From positions 1-64,000 of the forward strand of contig JAYFQF010000016.1 of the NCBI GenBank assembly GCA_034927285.1: DNA of 64,000 nt, in the 5' to 3' direction. Below are positions 51,024 to 59,832 of this stretch, piece by piece. Under the pieces are notes generated by a model. That model saw nothing but the letters and a program-made list of their open reading frames with translations, was not told where the DNA came from and searched no databases. The stretch comes from JAYFQF01 sp034927285 (GTDB lineage: Bacteria; Bacillota; Peptococcia; DRI-13; UBA5745). The number at the start of each line of letters is the position of its first letter. Position 1 is the stretch's first letter. Both the position numbers and the translations under genes were made by a program.

Positions 51024-52151
51024 TTACTGGCCCACAATGGCTTCCAGCTGGGCATCGTTCAGCTCATACCGGAAGAAATGGCTGTAGAAATAGGAGATTT
51101 TCTCCTTCAAGTCTGCTGTGCTTTCCAGCTCCGGATACAGCTTATTCATGGTCCAGAACACGGTCAGGGGCTGTTCCACCGTCCGGTTGCCCCAAACGTG
51201 GGCCACGGTGGGGATACAGTAGATGGCTTCCTCTTTTATCGCGGCGATATCGGAGTATAAAGGATCGGCCATCAACGTTTCTTTCATGGAAACGTCGGTG
51301 GTGATCATCATGTCCGGATCCCATTTCAGTACGTCTTCCTGGGTATAGGTGCAGCTGCCCTTTTCATTGTCCCAGCTGTTCTGGGTTACGCTTATCCCGC
51401 CGGCGGCCCCGATCCACCACTCGGCAATGATATGGGGCTGGGTCAGCTTGTCGATATTGCCGTACAGTACGGTTTTCTTGGTTTCTTCGGTCAGAGATGC
51501 GGTCTTTTCTTCAGCTTCGGCCACCATCTTGTCAAAATAGGCCAGGTAGTCTTTGGCAATATCCTCCCTGCCCAGAGCCTCGCCCAGCAGCGTTACCGCC
51601 GTATTGATGTCTTCCGTCTGCTTCCATTCAAAATAAATCACGTTCAGGCCGTTGGATTCCAGAGGCTCGATGAGATCCTTGGACATCACCAGGCAAAGAT
51701 CGGGGTTTAGGGTCAGCACCTTTTCCATCTCGATCTCGCCGTCGGCATTCTGTAAGACCGGCGCGCCCTTGATTTGCGGGGCAAACTCATACTGCATGGC
51801 CCATTTATCGGACTTGGTGAAGCTGGCGGTCATCTCATTGCAGATTTTATCGCCGCAGCCCATCAACTCGACAAAGGCGTTGATTACGCCGATGGAGCCA
51901 AAGGTGGCGATACTGTCGATTTCCTTGGGCAAGGTGACGGTGCGGCCCGCCATGTCGGTAACGGTGACCGTCTCCGCCGCCGTGCCGGAAACCTCTCCCG
52001 AGGATCCGGCATCGGGTACGGCCCCTCCGTCCCCGGTCCCCGCTTCATTGGCAGAGGCGCCGCAGCCGGCCAGCAAGGCCATGGTCATCATCAGAACCAG
52101 GGCAAGAGCAATCCACCGGCTAGTTATTGTCTTTCGCGCTTCAACTTTCAT
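51024..52151 (-). CDS. ABC transporter substrate-binding lipoprotein (BtuF/FepB-like)
   Basis: A 375-residue lipoprotein with lipobox LLAGC (Cys30), then an Asn/Ser/Gly-rich linker and two periplasmic-binding-protein lobes joined by a long helix. It belongs to the type III class used for metal chelates and cobalamin (TVTLPKEIDSIATFGSIGVINAFVELMG in the first lobe). It delivers the ligand to the FecCD-type permease encoded upstream. Ligand identity is not visible; iron, cobalt or molybdate-type ligands remain possible. The start overlaps the ATPase gene by 11 bases. Confidence 0.9.
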   Translation of the reverse strand: MKVEARKTITSRWIALALVLMMTMALLAGCGASANEAGTGDGGAVPDAGSSGEVSGTAAETVTVTDMAGRTVTLPKEIDSIATFGSIGVINAFVELMGCGDKICNEMTASFTKSDKWAMQYEFAPQIKGAPVLQNADGEIEMEKVLTLNPDLCLVMSKDLIEPLESNGLNVIYFEWKQTEDINTAVTLLGEALGREDIAKDYLAYFDKMVAEAEEKTASLTEETKKTVLYGNIDKLTQPHIIAEWWIGAAGGISVTQNSWDNEKGSCTYTQEDVLKWDPDMMITTDVSMKETLMADPLYSDIAAIKEEAIYCIPTVAHVWGNRTVEQPLTVFWTMNKLYPELESTADLKEKISYFYSHFFRYELNDAQLEAIVGQ

Positions 52152-52956
52152 TTTTCTTTTCTCCTCTTTTCAGTATGGGGACGCAGACCTTTTGCAGGCC
52201 GCCTCCCCCGGTATTCTTTAACACGGCCTCGGTCACACAAACCGGCACGTGATAAAGTCTGGTGAGGGTTTCGCTGGTCACCACCTCTTCCGGGCTGCCA
52301 AAGGCCATCACGGTCCCATCCCGCATCAGCACCGCTTTGCCGCAGGCCAGGAAGGCGTGGTCCGGGAAATGGGTAGTCATCAGGATACCATATCCTTCCC
52401 GGGCCAAATTGCCAATCATGTTCAGGATTTTGATCTGGTTACTGTAATCCAGGGCCGCCGTGGGCTCGTCCAGGATCAGATATTCCGCCTGCTGGGCCAA
52501 AGCCCTGGCGATCAAAACCATCTGCCGCTCTCCTCCGCTTAAGGTTTGAAAATTTTTGGCGGCCATTTCCTGAATCCCCAGATGCTCCATGACCTGGGCG
52601 GCGATTTTCCGGTCCTTTGCCGATACCGAGGCTCCCAGCCTCATGTGGGCCACCCTGCCCATTAAGACCACTTCTTCCACGGAGTAAGGAAAAGTCAGCT
52701 GGCTGGATTGGGATACATAGGCCAGATGAGCCGCCCGTTCCCTGGCCGGCATCCGGGAAATTTCCTTGCCGTCCAAAAGGATCCTGCCGCCTTTCGGGCG
52801 GAAATAGTTCAGCAGGCATTTCAGCAGAGTGGTTTTTCCGGTGCCGTTTGGCCCCAGCAGACACAGACATTCTCCCCGCTCCAGCCCAAAGGTGACGTCT
52901 TCCAATATCGGCCGCTCCTGTTTATAGTAAAACTTCAGCCGGTCAATCTCGATCAT
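52141..52956 (-). CDS. ABC transporter ATP-binding protein (FecE/BtuD-like)
   Basis: A 271-residue ATPase with Walker A GPNGTGKT (35-42), signature LSGGERQMV, Walker B EYLILDEPTAALD and a switch histidine in TTHFPDHA. It powers the metal-chelate importer with the adjacent permease and binding protein. The start overlaps the permease stop by four bases. Confidence 0.94.
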   Translation of the reverse strand: MIEIDRLKFYYKQERPILEDVTFGLERGECLCLLGPNGTGKTTLLKCLLNYFRPKGGRILLDGKEISRMPARERAAHLAYVSQSSQLTFPYSVEEVVLMGRVAHMRLGASVSAKDRKIAAQVMEHLGIQEMAAKNFQTLSGGERQMVLIARALAQQAEYLILDEPTAALDYSNQIKILNMIGNLAREGYGILMTTHFPDHAFLACGKAVLMRDGTVMAFGSPEEVVTSETLTRLYHVPVCVTEAVLKNTGGGGLQKVCVPILKRGEKKNES

Positions 52957-54020
52957 TCCCCGGCCCTCCTTCCGGCCCGGATAAGCAGGAGCGCAAAAAC
53001 AGGCGTCCCCACCAGGGCCGTCAGGACCCCCAAAGGCAGCTCCACGCCGCTGACGCCCCGGATCAGATTATCCATCAGCAGCAGAAAAAAACTGCCGATC
53101 AAAAAAGACACCGTCATCAGGCGGGAATACTTTGCCCCGGTAAAGATCCGCGCAATATGCGGAACCACCAGGCCTACCCAGCCGATGATCCCGCAGACGC
53201 TGACGGATACCACCGTCATCAGCGTCGAAGTCAGAATCACCACAACACTGACCTGCCGGACATTAACCCCCAGGGCCATGGCCTCCTCTTCCCCGGTGGC
53301 CAAAACGTCGATCTGGTGCCGGAACAGGAAAAGAAACAGCAGACAAAAGGCTGTCACCGGCAGCAGCATGGCCACATCCGTCATATCCCCCTTGCCTAAG
53401 CTGCCCATCAGCCAAAAGGTGATGGAAGGCAGCTGGCTGTCGGTGTCGGCATAAGTTTTTATCACGGAAAGCAGGGCCTGAAACAGACTGGATACGATGA
53501 CCCCGGCCAGCACCAAGGTGGTAATTTCCGTTTTTCCGTAAACCGAGCCGATCAAATAAGCGACGGCCACAGCTAAAAGCCCGAAAAGCAGGGCGCTGAA
53601 CTGGATCTGGGCCCAGGAGCCGCTTTGCAGCATGGCCAGGGCGGCGCCAAAACCCGCTCCGGCGGATACCCCCAGGATATCCGGAGATACCATGGGGTTT
53701 TTAAACAAGGTCTGGTAGGAAGCGCCGGAAACCGCCAGGCCCCCTCCCACTAAAATGCCCAGAAGGATGCGGGGGATCCGGACCTGAAAAATCACCTTTT
53801 CCACTGCCGGCTCCCAGGTAACGGCCACAGTCATTACCCGGGAGCGCAGCACATTCCATACCATTCTAATGGGGATCGGATAAGAGCCGATCAGAAAAGA
53901 GAAGAAAAACAGCGCCGTCAGCAGGGCAAGCAGCCCCGCCACCAGTACGCCAAAGGAAATTCTCCCTTCCCGGGTTTTATTTCCGGGGGTTATTGTTTCA
54001 GGGATTTCCGTTCTCCTCAT
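52953..54020 (-). CDS. FecCD-family ABC transporter permease
   Basis: A 355-residue permease with about nine or ten transmembrane helices. The family blocks RIPRILLGILVGGGLAVSGASYQ, NPMVSPDILGVSAGAGFGAA and CGIIGWVGLVVPHIAR are present. It forms the membrane channel, as a homodimer, for siderophore, heme, cobalamin or related metal-complex import. It overlaps the radical SAM gene by four bases (ATGA). Confidence 0.94.
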   Translation of the reverse strand: MRRTEIPETITPGNKTREGRISFGVLVAGLLALLTALFFFSFLIGSYPIPIRMVWNVLRSRVMTVAVTWEPAVEKVIFQVRIPRILLGILVGGGLAVSGASYQTLFKNPMVSPDILGVSAGAGFGAALAMLQSGSWAQIQFSALLFGLLAVAVAYLIGSVYGKTEITTLVLAGVIVSSLFQALLSVIKTYADTDSQLPSITFWLMGSLGKGDMTDVAMLLPVTAFCLLFLFLFRHQIDVLATGEEEAMALGVNVRQVSVVVILTSTLMTVVSVSVCGIIGWVGLVVPHIARIFTGAKYSRLMTVSFLIGSFFLLLMDNLIRGVSGVELPLGVLTALVGTPVFALLLIRAGRRAGE

Positions 54021-55057
54021 CTCAGCCTCAGCCCCAGCCGGGCCGCCATTTGCCTTTTTTCTTCCCGGCTGTCATTGAAGTCAATTTCTCCGGATCCTGC
54101 GTCGGGCCCGGCCGTTTGCCGCCCCTGCCAATAAAGACCCCGGTGCTTGGGCATCAAGGCGCAAAGCTCATTGCCGGCGCCGGCAAGAATCCCTTGTTCT
54201 CCTTCTGAAGCGTCCCAGCCCGCGGCGATCCGGATATCCGTGCCGCGCAGCACCAGCCGGGTCACCGCCACCAGGGTGCAGGCCTCCTCCAGGGAACACC
54301 GGGGATGATTTTTCATGGGGATGGACGGATCCGGCCGGAATTTGGAGATATAGAGGCTGACCATGTGGGGAAATTGCTTCAGATAAAACAGCGACTCCAC
54401 ATAATCCTCGGCCCGGCTTTGGCCAGGCCCCAGTCCGGCCATGATGCCGGAATGCATGGTAAGGCCGGCGTCGCGGATCTTCCAGGCAAAGTCTTCTTTT
54501 TGCCGGAAGCTGTCCCCCGGCTTCAGTCTGGCAAATTCCTTCGGGTTCGCGATCTCAAAAACGGCGCCGATTTTCACAACCCCCAGGCTTTTCAGCTTCT
54601 TCATGGTTTCCACACTCATGGCGGCGCCGCAGTTTACGGTAATTTCCATGTCCCGGATGCCGGCCTGCCGGATGGCCTCCAGGAGGTCCAGGACCTCCGT
54701 TCCCGAACTTCCCAGGCTTGTCCCTCCGCTGAGATGGAATTCCCGGATGCCCTCTTTCTGAAAATAACGGGCCGCCTGGATAACGGCCGCCGGGGAAGCC
54801 GCTTTTTTCCCCGGTTCTCTCCAGTAAGGGCAATACAGGCAAAGGGGTTCCAGGCGGCAGGGCAGCACACTGGAAATTCCGCCGGTCAGGCGAAAATAAT
54901 CTCCGGTTTCCTGTTTTCGCACCAGCCTTGCAGTCTCATACAGCAATTCCCGTTTTTCCGGATCCTCAAAGGCCGCCTGAAGCAACAGCAGCGCCTCATC
55001 TTTTTCCGCAGGACACTTTTCCGCTTTTTGCAAAAGCTCCCGGTATCGCAAGTCCAT
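54017..55057 (-). CDS. Radical SAM protein, BioB/HmdB-like, CX5CX2C cluster motif
   Basis: A 346-residue radical SAM enzyme resembling the biotin synthase branch. The iron-sulfur motif is Cys67, Cys73 and Cys76, that is CX5CX2C rather than the usual CX3CX2C; this spacing is known from HmdB of methanogens. HLSGGTSLG (about 110) is the SAM-binding glycine motif, and MHSGIMAGLGPGQS and AAGWDASEG are further conserved elements. No C-terminal accessory cluster is evident. First gene of the transporter operon, so it may process a metal-binding cofactor or ligand; the reaction is unknown. Confidence 0.85.
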   Translation of the reverse strand: MDLRYRELLQKAEKCPAEKDEALLLLQAAFEDPEKRELLYETARLVRKQETGDYFRLTGGISSVLPCRLEPLCLYCPYWREPGKKAASPAAVIQAARYFQKEGIREFHLSGGTSLGSSGTEVLDLLEAIRQAGIRDMEITVNCGAAMSVETMKKLKSLGVVKIGAVFEIANPKEFARLKPGDSFRQKEDFAWKIRDAGLTMHSGIMAGLGPGQSRAEDYVESLFYLKQFPHMVSLYISKFRPDPSIPMKNHPRCSLEEACTLVAVTRLVLRGTDIRIAAGWDASEGEQGILAGAGNELCALMPKHRGLYWQGRQTAGPDAGSGEIDFNDSREEKRQMAARLGLRLR

Positions 55058-55141
55058 GGGTATACCCCCATTATTGTTCAGTTTATTTTCTCGGATCAGG
55101 CTTTTTTCAATGCGTTATATTTTTTCAAAAACAACGAGGTT

Positions 55142-55170
55142 ATCATACCATATCCTGTCCGAATTGTCAT
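55142..55170 (-). promoter_or_regulatory. Promoter of the radical SAM/ABC transporter operon
   Basis: Minus strand -35 ATGACA (55165-55170), 17-base spacer, -10 TATGAT (55142-55147) with TG at the extended -10 position. The predicted leader is about 75 bases; no riboswitch was recognised. Confidence 0.65.
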
Positions 55171-55205
55171 TACCTTTTCTATTCCTTCCTGCTTTTCTCC
55201 CGAGA

Positions 55206-55290
55206 GTTTTCCCAGGCTTCTGTCAGGCTTCTCTCAGGCTTTTCTCCTCAGGTTTTCCCTTAAACCTTTTTCTCAGGTTTCCTCTCAAAT
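55206..55290. repeat. CAGGCTT/CAGGTTT short repeats
   Basis: Six or more spaced copies of TCAGG(C/T)TT in pyrimidine-rich sequence between the divergent operons. Apart from the two promoters, the region 55058-55431 holds no gene. Confidence 0.5.
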
Positions 55291-55362
55291 TATTTCCCGT
55301 AACTCCTTTGCATACCATTGTCCTTACTTTTGCCCACCCTTTTGCCGGCAACTTTCTCCCTC

Positions 55363-55412
55363 TTTATTTCCTACTTATTCCACGGTATAATAGGAATATA
55401 GTTGAGCGGTAT
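55363..55412 (+). promoter_or_regulatory. Promoter and likely autoregulatory site of the iscR-like gene
   Basis: -10 TATAAT at 55386-55391 with a weak -35 TTTATT at 55363-55368 (17-base spacer). An imperfect dyad (AGGAATATAGTTGAGCGGTATAT, split here by position 55392-55412) overlaps the start region, where Rrf2-family repressors usually bind. Confidence 0.45.
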
Positions 55413-55431
55413 ATTTAAGCGAGGTGATCCC

Positions 55432-55830
55432 ATGAAAGTATCTACCAAAGGCCGTTACGCTCTGCGTCTGATGCTGGATCTGGCCTCCCAGCGGGAAGGC
55501 GAATATATTTCGCTGCGGGATATTTCCCTCCGTCAGGGCATCTCCATGAAATATCTGGAACAGATCGTGAGCCTCTTGTGCCGGGCCGGCTTTATTAAAA
55601 GCCTCCGCGGCCCCAAAGGTGGCTACCGTCTGGCCAGAAAGCCCAGGGAATATACTGCCGGCCAAATCCTGCGGGTGACTGAGGGCGACCTGTCGCCTAC
55701 CGCCTGCCTGCAGGATGAGGTAAATCTTTGCCCCCGGGCTGTCGACTGCGGTACCTTGAACTTCTGGACCGGCTTTTTTCAGGTGATCAATGAGTACGTA
55801 GACAGCGTGACCCTGGCAGACCTGCTTTAA
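55432..55830 (+). CDS. iscR: Rrf2-family regulator, IscR-like
   Basis: A 132-residue winged-helix regulator. It has MKVSTKGRYALRLMLDLA at the start, the recognition helix region ISLRQGISMKYLEQIVSLL, the wing LRGPKGGYRLAR, and three cysteines spaced C-x7-C-x5-C (about 92-106) that can bind a 2Fe-2S cluster. It lies directly upstream of cysteine desulfurase and scaffold genes, which it likely controls according to iron-sulfur status. ATG at 55432 with GAGGTG upstream, not the earlier ATG at 55402. Confidence 0.9.
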   Translation: MKVSTKGRYALRLMLDLASQREGEYISLRDISLRQGISMKYLEQIVSLLCRAGFIKSLRGPKGGYRLARKPREYTAGQILRVTEGDLSPTACLQDEVNLCPRAVDCGTLNFWTGFFQVINEYVDSVTLADLL

Positions 55831-55866
55831 GCTTTAACTCTTTCTATCTATCTTTTTTTATCTCTA

Positions 55867-55995
55867 TCTCCCCCTTTGTTTGACCCTTTCCATCCCTTTG
55901 TTTGATCCTATGCATCCCTTTGTTTGGCACTTTGCCTACCTTTCTTTAATCTTTTTCCCCCTTTTCTTTGACCCTTTATATCCCTTTGTTTCGCT
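55867..55995. repeat. Pyrimidine-rich tandem repeat
   Basis: About five degenerate units of 24-27 bases built on TCCCTTTGTTTGACCCTTT between the iscR-like and iscS genes. They end just before the iscS promoter. Confidence 0.65.
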
Positions 55996-55997
55996 TA

Positions 55998-56026
55998 TTG
56001 ACAAGTTTCCTTTTCTTCCGTATACT
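55998..56026 (+). promoter_or_regulatory. Strong promoter of the iscS-nifU operon
   Basis: -35 TTGACA (55998-56003), 17-base spacer, -10 TATACT (56021-56026). The desulfurase gene thus has its own promoter separate from the regulator's. Confidence 0.8.
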
Positions 56027-56067
56027 TTAATCCAGTAATTCGATGGGAATTGAGGTGTTTAATAATC

Positions 56068-57243
56068 ATGCACAATGTTTATGCGGATAACGCAGCCACC
56101 ACCCGAGTCAGCGAAAAAGCCGTGGAGGCCATGCTGCCCTATCTCACCCAGATTTACGGCAACGCTTCCAGCCTGCACACGCCGGGCCAGAAAGCGGCGG
56201 CCGGTTTGGCCCAGGCCCGGGAAACCATGGCCCGCCATCTGAACTGTCAGCCCAAGGAAATCTATTTTACCTCCGGCGGTACCGAAGCCGATAACTGGGC
56301 CATCACTTTTGCCGCCCGGCGGGGAGCAAAAGCCGGCAAGCAGCATCTGATCACCACCGCTTTTGAGCACCATGCCGTTCTGCACACCATGGAAGCCCTG
56401 GAAAAAGAGGGCTTTTCCGTTACCTACCTGCCGGTATACAGCGACGGCATCGTCCGTTTGGCGGACCTGGAAAAGGCGATCCGCCCGGACACCGCCTTGG
56501 TCACGATCATGTACGCGAATAACGAAATCGGCACCATTCAGCCTATTGCGGAAATCGGCGCGCTCTGCCGGGAAAAAGGCGTCCTTTTTCACACCGATGC
56601 GGTGCAGGCCGCCGGACATCTGCCCATTAATGTGAAGGAACAAAATATTGACATGTTGTCTTTGTCGGGCCATAAGTTCCACGCCCCCAAAGGGGTGGGC
56701 CTGCTGTACTGCCGGCAGGGCCTGCCTTTGCAGAACCTGATTTACGGCGGCGGTCAGGAGAGAGGCAAACGTCCGGGAACCGAAAACGTGGCCGGCATCG
56801 CGGCCATGGCCGCGGCTTTTGACCACGCCTGTACAAATATGACGAAAAATGCCTCCCACACCCAGGCTCTGCGGGACCGGCTGATCACGGAGCTTGCCAA
56901 AATTCCCAAAAGCCGCTTAAACGGCCATCGGGAAAACCGTCTGCCCGGTAATGTCAGCTTTTGTTTTGAGGGTATCGAAGGCGAGTCTTTGCTGTTGTCT
57001 CTGGATTTGAAAGGCGTAGCCGCTTCTTCAGGTTCGGCCTGTACTTCCGGCTCCCTTGACCCCAGCCACGTACTGCTGGCCATCGGTCTGCCCCATGAGA
57101 TCGCCCACGGCTCCCTGCGGCTTTCTCTTTCCGAGGAAAATACCATAGAGGATATCGATTACATTCTGGAGGTGCTGCCGCCCATCGTGCAGCGGCTCCG
57201 TGATATGTCCCCGGTGTGGGAACGCATGATGAAGGAGGCCTGA
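56068..57243 (+). CDS. iscS: Cysteine desulfurase (IscS/NifS family)
   Basis: A 391-residue PLP enzyme that removes sulfur from cysteine for iron-sulfur cluster and other sulfur-transfer pathways. It has YADNAATT at the start, TSGGTEADNWAI at 68-79, the PLP lysine Lys203 in SLSGHKFHAPKG, and the sulfur-carrying cysteine in SGSACTSGS (about 323-331). The ATG at 56068 has GAGGTG ten bases upstream and starts the usual family N-terminus; six further upstream codons are unlikely. Confidence 0.95.
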   Translation: MHNVYADNAATTRVSEKAVEAMLPYLTQIYGNASSLHTPGQKAAAGLAQARETMARHLNCQPKEIYFTSGGTEADNWAITFAARRGAKAGKQHLITTAFEHHAVLHTMEALEKEGFSVTYLPVYSDGIVRLADLEKAIRPDTALVTIMYANNEIGTIQPIAEIGALCREKGVLFHTDAVQAAGHLPINVKEQNIDMLSLSGHKFHAPKGVGLLYCRQGLPLQNLIYGGGQERGKRPGTENVAGIAAMAAAFDHACTNMTKNASHTQALRDRLITELAKIPKSRLNGHRENRLPGNVSFCFEGIEGESLLLSLDLKGVAASSGSACTSGSLDPSHVLLAIGLPHEIAHGSLRLSLSEENTIEDIDYILEVLPPIVQRLRDMSPVWERMMKEA

Positions 57244-57245
57244 AT

Positions 57246-57671
57246 ATGGCATACAGTGAAAAAGTAATGGAGCATTTTGCCCATCCCCGCAATGTAGGTA
57301 AAATGGACAACGCCGACGGCGTCGGCGAGGTAGGGAACGCCAAATGCGGCGATATCATGAAAATGTACATCAAGGTGGATGACGGTATCATCAGCGATGT
57401 GAAGTTCAATACCTTCGGCTGCGCCTCGGCCATCGCCACCAGTTCCATGGCCACTGAGCTGATTAAGGGCAAGCCCATCGAGAAAGCCCTGGAACTGACC
57501 AATCAGGCGGTGGTGGAAGCCTTAGACGGCCTGCCCCCGGTAAAAATCCACTGTTCCGTGCTGGCGGAAGAAGCGGTGAAGGCAGCCATTGCCGATTATT
57601 ATGAGAAAAACGGCATTCCTTACGATAAGGAAGCCTTCAAGTCCTGCGAAAGCTGCGACCACTGCCATTAA
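57246..57671 (+). CDS. nifU: Iron-sulfur scaffold protein, IscU/NifU N-domain type
   Basis: A 141-residue scaffold on which iron-sulfur clusters are built with sulfur from the adjacent desulfurase. The three ligand cysteines (Cys34 in KCGD, Cys59 in FGCASA, Cys103 in HCS) and Asp36 are present. The C-terminus ends in SCESCDHCH, a CxxCxxC tail beyond the usual IscU length. AAGGAGG lies before the ATG, two bases after the iscS stop. Confidence 0.93.
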   Translation: MAYSEKVMEHFAHPRNVGKMDNADGVGEVGNAKCGDIMKMYIKVDDGIISDVKFNTFGCASAIATSSMATELIKGKPIEKALELTNQAVVEALDGLPPVKIHCSVLAEEAVKAAIADYYEKNGIPYDKEAFKSCESCDHCH

Positions 57672-57732
57672 GCGCAGGTAAAAGAAGTTAAATCACTGCT
57701 TAAGTCTGTTAGCTCACTGCAAGAATGTACCG

Positions 57733-57797
57733 GAGAGCCGCTTTTCGATGTCCGCCGCTGAATTTTTTCCGGTTCCGGCATCGCAAAAGCGGTTCTC
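57733..57797 (+). terminator. Long hairpin after the iscS-nifU operon
   Basis: GAGAGCCGCTTTT (57733-57745) pairs with AAAAGCGGTTCTC (57785-57797), and an inner CGATG/CATCG extends the stem. Only TTT follows, so termination may be weak; a shorter CCGTT/ACGG hairpin with six T residues follows at about 57815-57832. These probably end the operon. Confidence 0.55.
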
Positions 57798-58104
57798 TTT
57801 CGTCTTCCAGTCCCGTTAAAACGGCTTTTTTCTGCCACCCTTCGCCGCTAAAGCGGCATCCTTTCGGCTGCGGCAATGCCCAAGCGATTTTCTTCCGGCT
57901 TTATGAAGACGTCATCCCTTAATAGGACGTCTGATAGAACGTCTGATTTATGCCGGTCTGTTTATCGGATCGTCTGCCGGCCCCTCTGTCTTGCAGGAGA
58001 TGCCTGCCCCGGTTTTCTCTCGTTGATACCTGTCTATTTTATTTACTTCCTTTTACCGGCCGGGCTGGATGCATAACCCCTTTCAACCGCCTGAAATGAA
58101 AAAC
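57798..58104. other. Gene-free region between convergent operons
   Basis: Holds short hairpins built on GCCGCT/AGCGGC (about 57851-57865) and direct repeats of ACGTCTGAT (57929-57950). I see no gene. Confidence 0.5.
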
Positions 58105-58156
58105 GCTCCCCCAGAGCTCAGATGTTTTTGACAGCATCTGACCCCTTGGCGGGAGC
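58105..58156 (-). terminator. Rho-independent terminator of the cysteine-cluster gene
   Basis: Minus strand GCTCCC pairs with GGGAGC and an inner TCAGATG with CATCTGA; a GTTTTT tract follows. It lies 40 bases past the stop at 58196. Confidence 0.8.
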
Positions 58157-58195
58157 ATCTTATATGCATCCGATATTTTCTTCATTCCGCAAAAT

Positions 58196-59074
58196 TTATT
58201 TTTCAGTCAGCAACTGCCAGAGGCCGGCGCTGACTACGTCCCGAAGCAGCACCTGGTCATAGTTCCGGATAGTCGCCGCCACGGCATTGATTCCGATGCT
58301 GCCGGCTCCGGCGTCATTGGCTCCAAAATTTTCGGGGGAGGCGCTGCCGGCTTTGACGCTGCCAGTTCCGGCATCATTTGCGGCGTCAAAGCCCTTGCCC
58401 CGATATTCCGTCCAGGGAATATTGCCGCCGTCGCCCTCCACCGCCGGCATTTTCCCTGCGGCTCCGGCTTCTTCCGCATAAAGGCGGATCAATACGTTTT
58501 CTCCTTCATTGACGATTTGACGGCGCAGGGCAGCGGCCCGACGGCTGGCCGGCAGGCAGACGTAGGTCTGGCAGACCAAAGAACGCAAAGGCCAATGCCG
58601 GCAGCAATGATTTTCCTGATCCAGGAAGCAGCAGGCCCCGTTTTCCTCCCGCCGCAAGGTAATGTCCACCACGCCCCGGCGGGATCTGACCCGGCCGAAG
58701 CGTTCCAAAAAGCCGGCGATTGTGGCAGCGTCGTTCTCCTCCGCAAGTCCGGCCGCCGCTTTTTCCAAGCCCAGAAGATAGGTCCGTACATCCGACGCCG
58801 TCAGGGGCACCCGCTCCCAGCAGCAATTGGTACAGCCGCCGCAGGGGGCCACCCGCTCTTCCTGAAACCGGTTCAGTTCCTCCAGATAATCCTGAACTGT
58901 GGATGCTTCATCCAAAATCTGCACATCATATCCCCAGAATCCCGGATCCAGTTCTTTTAGCTCGACCAATACCTTTTTCGGCTTCTCTGCCTTCAATCCC
59001 TTTTCATTCAATCCCTTTTCCGCCGATCTCTGTTGTTCCAAACCTTCTCGGGGTCTCTTTTCGTTCTCTATCAT
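58196..59074 (-). CDS. YkgJ-like cysteine-cluster (zinc/iron-chelating) protein
   Basis: A 292-residue protein with the YkgJ-type cysteine cluster: CGGCTNCCW near 80-88, then CCFLDQENHCCRHWPLRSLVCQTYVC at about 155-182 (described in pieces: CCF, HCCRHWP, VCQTYVC). Such proteins bind Zn or Fe; the role is unknown. The N-terminus is charged, and the C-terminus has an Asn/Asp/Gly/Ala repeat (NDAGTGS, NDAGAGS). ATG at 59074 with GAGG upstream; a longer reading to 59182 lacks a site and crosses the divergent promoter region. Confidence 0.78.
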   Translation of the reverse strand: MIENEKRPREGLEQQRSAEKGLNEKGLKAEKPKKVLVELKELDPGFWGYDVQILDEASTVQDYLEELNRFQEERVAPCGGCTNCCWERVPLTASDVRTYLLGLEKAAAGLAEENDAATIAGFLERFGRVRSRRGVVDITLRREENGACCFLDQENHCCRHWPLRSLVCQTYVCLPASRRAAALRRQIVNEGENVLIRLYAEEAGAAGKMPAVEGDGGNIPWTEYRGKGFDAANDAGTGSVKAGSASPENFGANDAGAGSIGINAVAATIRNYDQVLLRDVVSAGLWQLLTEK

Positions 59075-59169
59075 TTTTTCCTCTTTCTTGCCACGCCATC
59101 CGGTGATCCTTCGGTGATCCTTCGAAAGCTTTTTCCGCGTATTCTGTAGAAATTCTGCGGGAATTGTCC

Positions 59170-59198
59170 TTGTATAGACCAAACTTATTATATATAAT
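59170..59198 (+). promoter_or_regulatory. Promoter of the Crp/Fnr-like gene
   Basis: -35 TTGTAT (59170-59175), 17-base spacer, perfect -10 TATAAT (59193-59198), in an A+T-rich stretch between the divergent genes. Confidence 0.65.
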
Positions 59199-59250
59199 TA
59201 TGGTAAAATACAAATAAAAATTTTTGTTAAATCTAAAGGGGGCGTCCGCT

Positions 59251-59832
59251 ATGCTTTCCAATGAAGAGTTTTGCCAAAAACTTCTTGCCGCTTTGCCTTC
59301 CCAGACCTTGGAGCTGAAGCGGAAAAAGTTCCACAACCTGAGCTTTGGTCCGGATAACCACATCTGGATCGTGACTGAAGGTCTGGTCATGACCCTCCGC
59401 AGCGCCGAGGACGGCCGCTTTAAAGGCAATGGCCTTTACGGCGCCAATACGATCCTGGGCCTCAGCGGTTTCTACGGGGTAAATAAGGACGTCACCTGCT
59501 TCACATTAAGCAGCGCCACTCTGCGCTATGTACCGACCAAACTGGTGATCCAGCTTTTACAAAACGACGTGGAGCTCTGCTATGCGGCCATGGTGTACAG
59601 CTGTCAATTGTTCGGCCGCGTGATGGACGAACTGGAGGCGGCTACCTTGCTTTCTTTGGAAGAACAGATCACTTCCTTTGAAAAATCCTTAAAGACCATG
59701 GATCTGCCCGATGATTTGTCCGTGACGGAGACCTGTATCGCCATGGCCATCGGCGCTCATCCCGTCAGCGTCAGCCGGGCCAGGAAACGGCTGAAGGATC
59801 AGCACAGTGATTTTCAGCTGCCCGAGGAATAG
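59251..59832 (+). CDS. Crp/Fnr-like transcriptional regulator
   Basis: A 193-residue protein with a beta-rich N-terminal sensor region (about 20-100) and a C-terminal helix-turn-helix (LSVTETCIAMAIGAHPVSVSRARKRL, about 157-182, with the SVSRARKRL recognition helix as in the Crp family). No Fnr-type cysteine cluster is evident, so the signal is unknown. ATG at 59251 with GGGGGC eight bases upstream. The hairpin-poor 235 bases after it end in a T-run near 59990, a possible terminator. Confidence 0.75.
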   Translation: MLSNEEFCQKLLAALPSQTLELKRKKFHNLSFGPDNHIWIVTEGLVMTLRSAEDGRFKGNGLYGANTILGLSGFYGVNKDVTCFTLSSATLRYVPTKLVIQLLQNDVELCYAAMVYSCQLFGRVMDELEAATLLSLEEQITSFEKSLKTMDLPDDLSVTETCIAMAIGAHPVSVSRARKRLKDQHSDFQLPEE

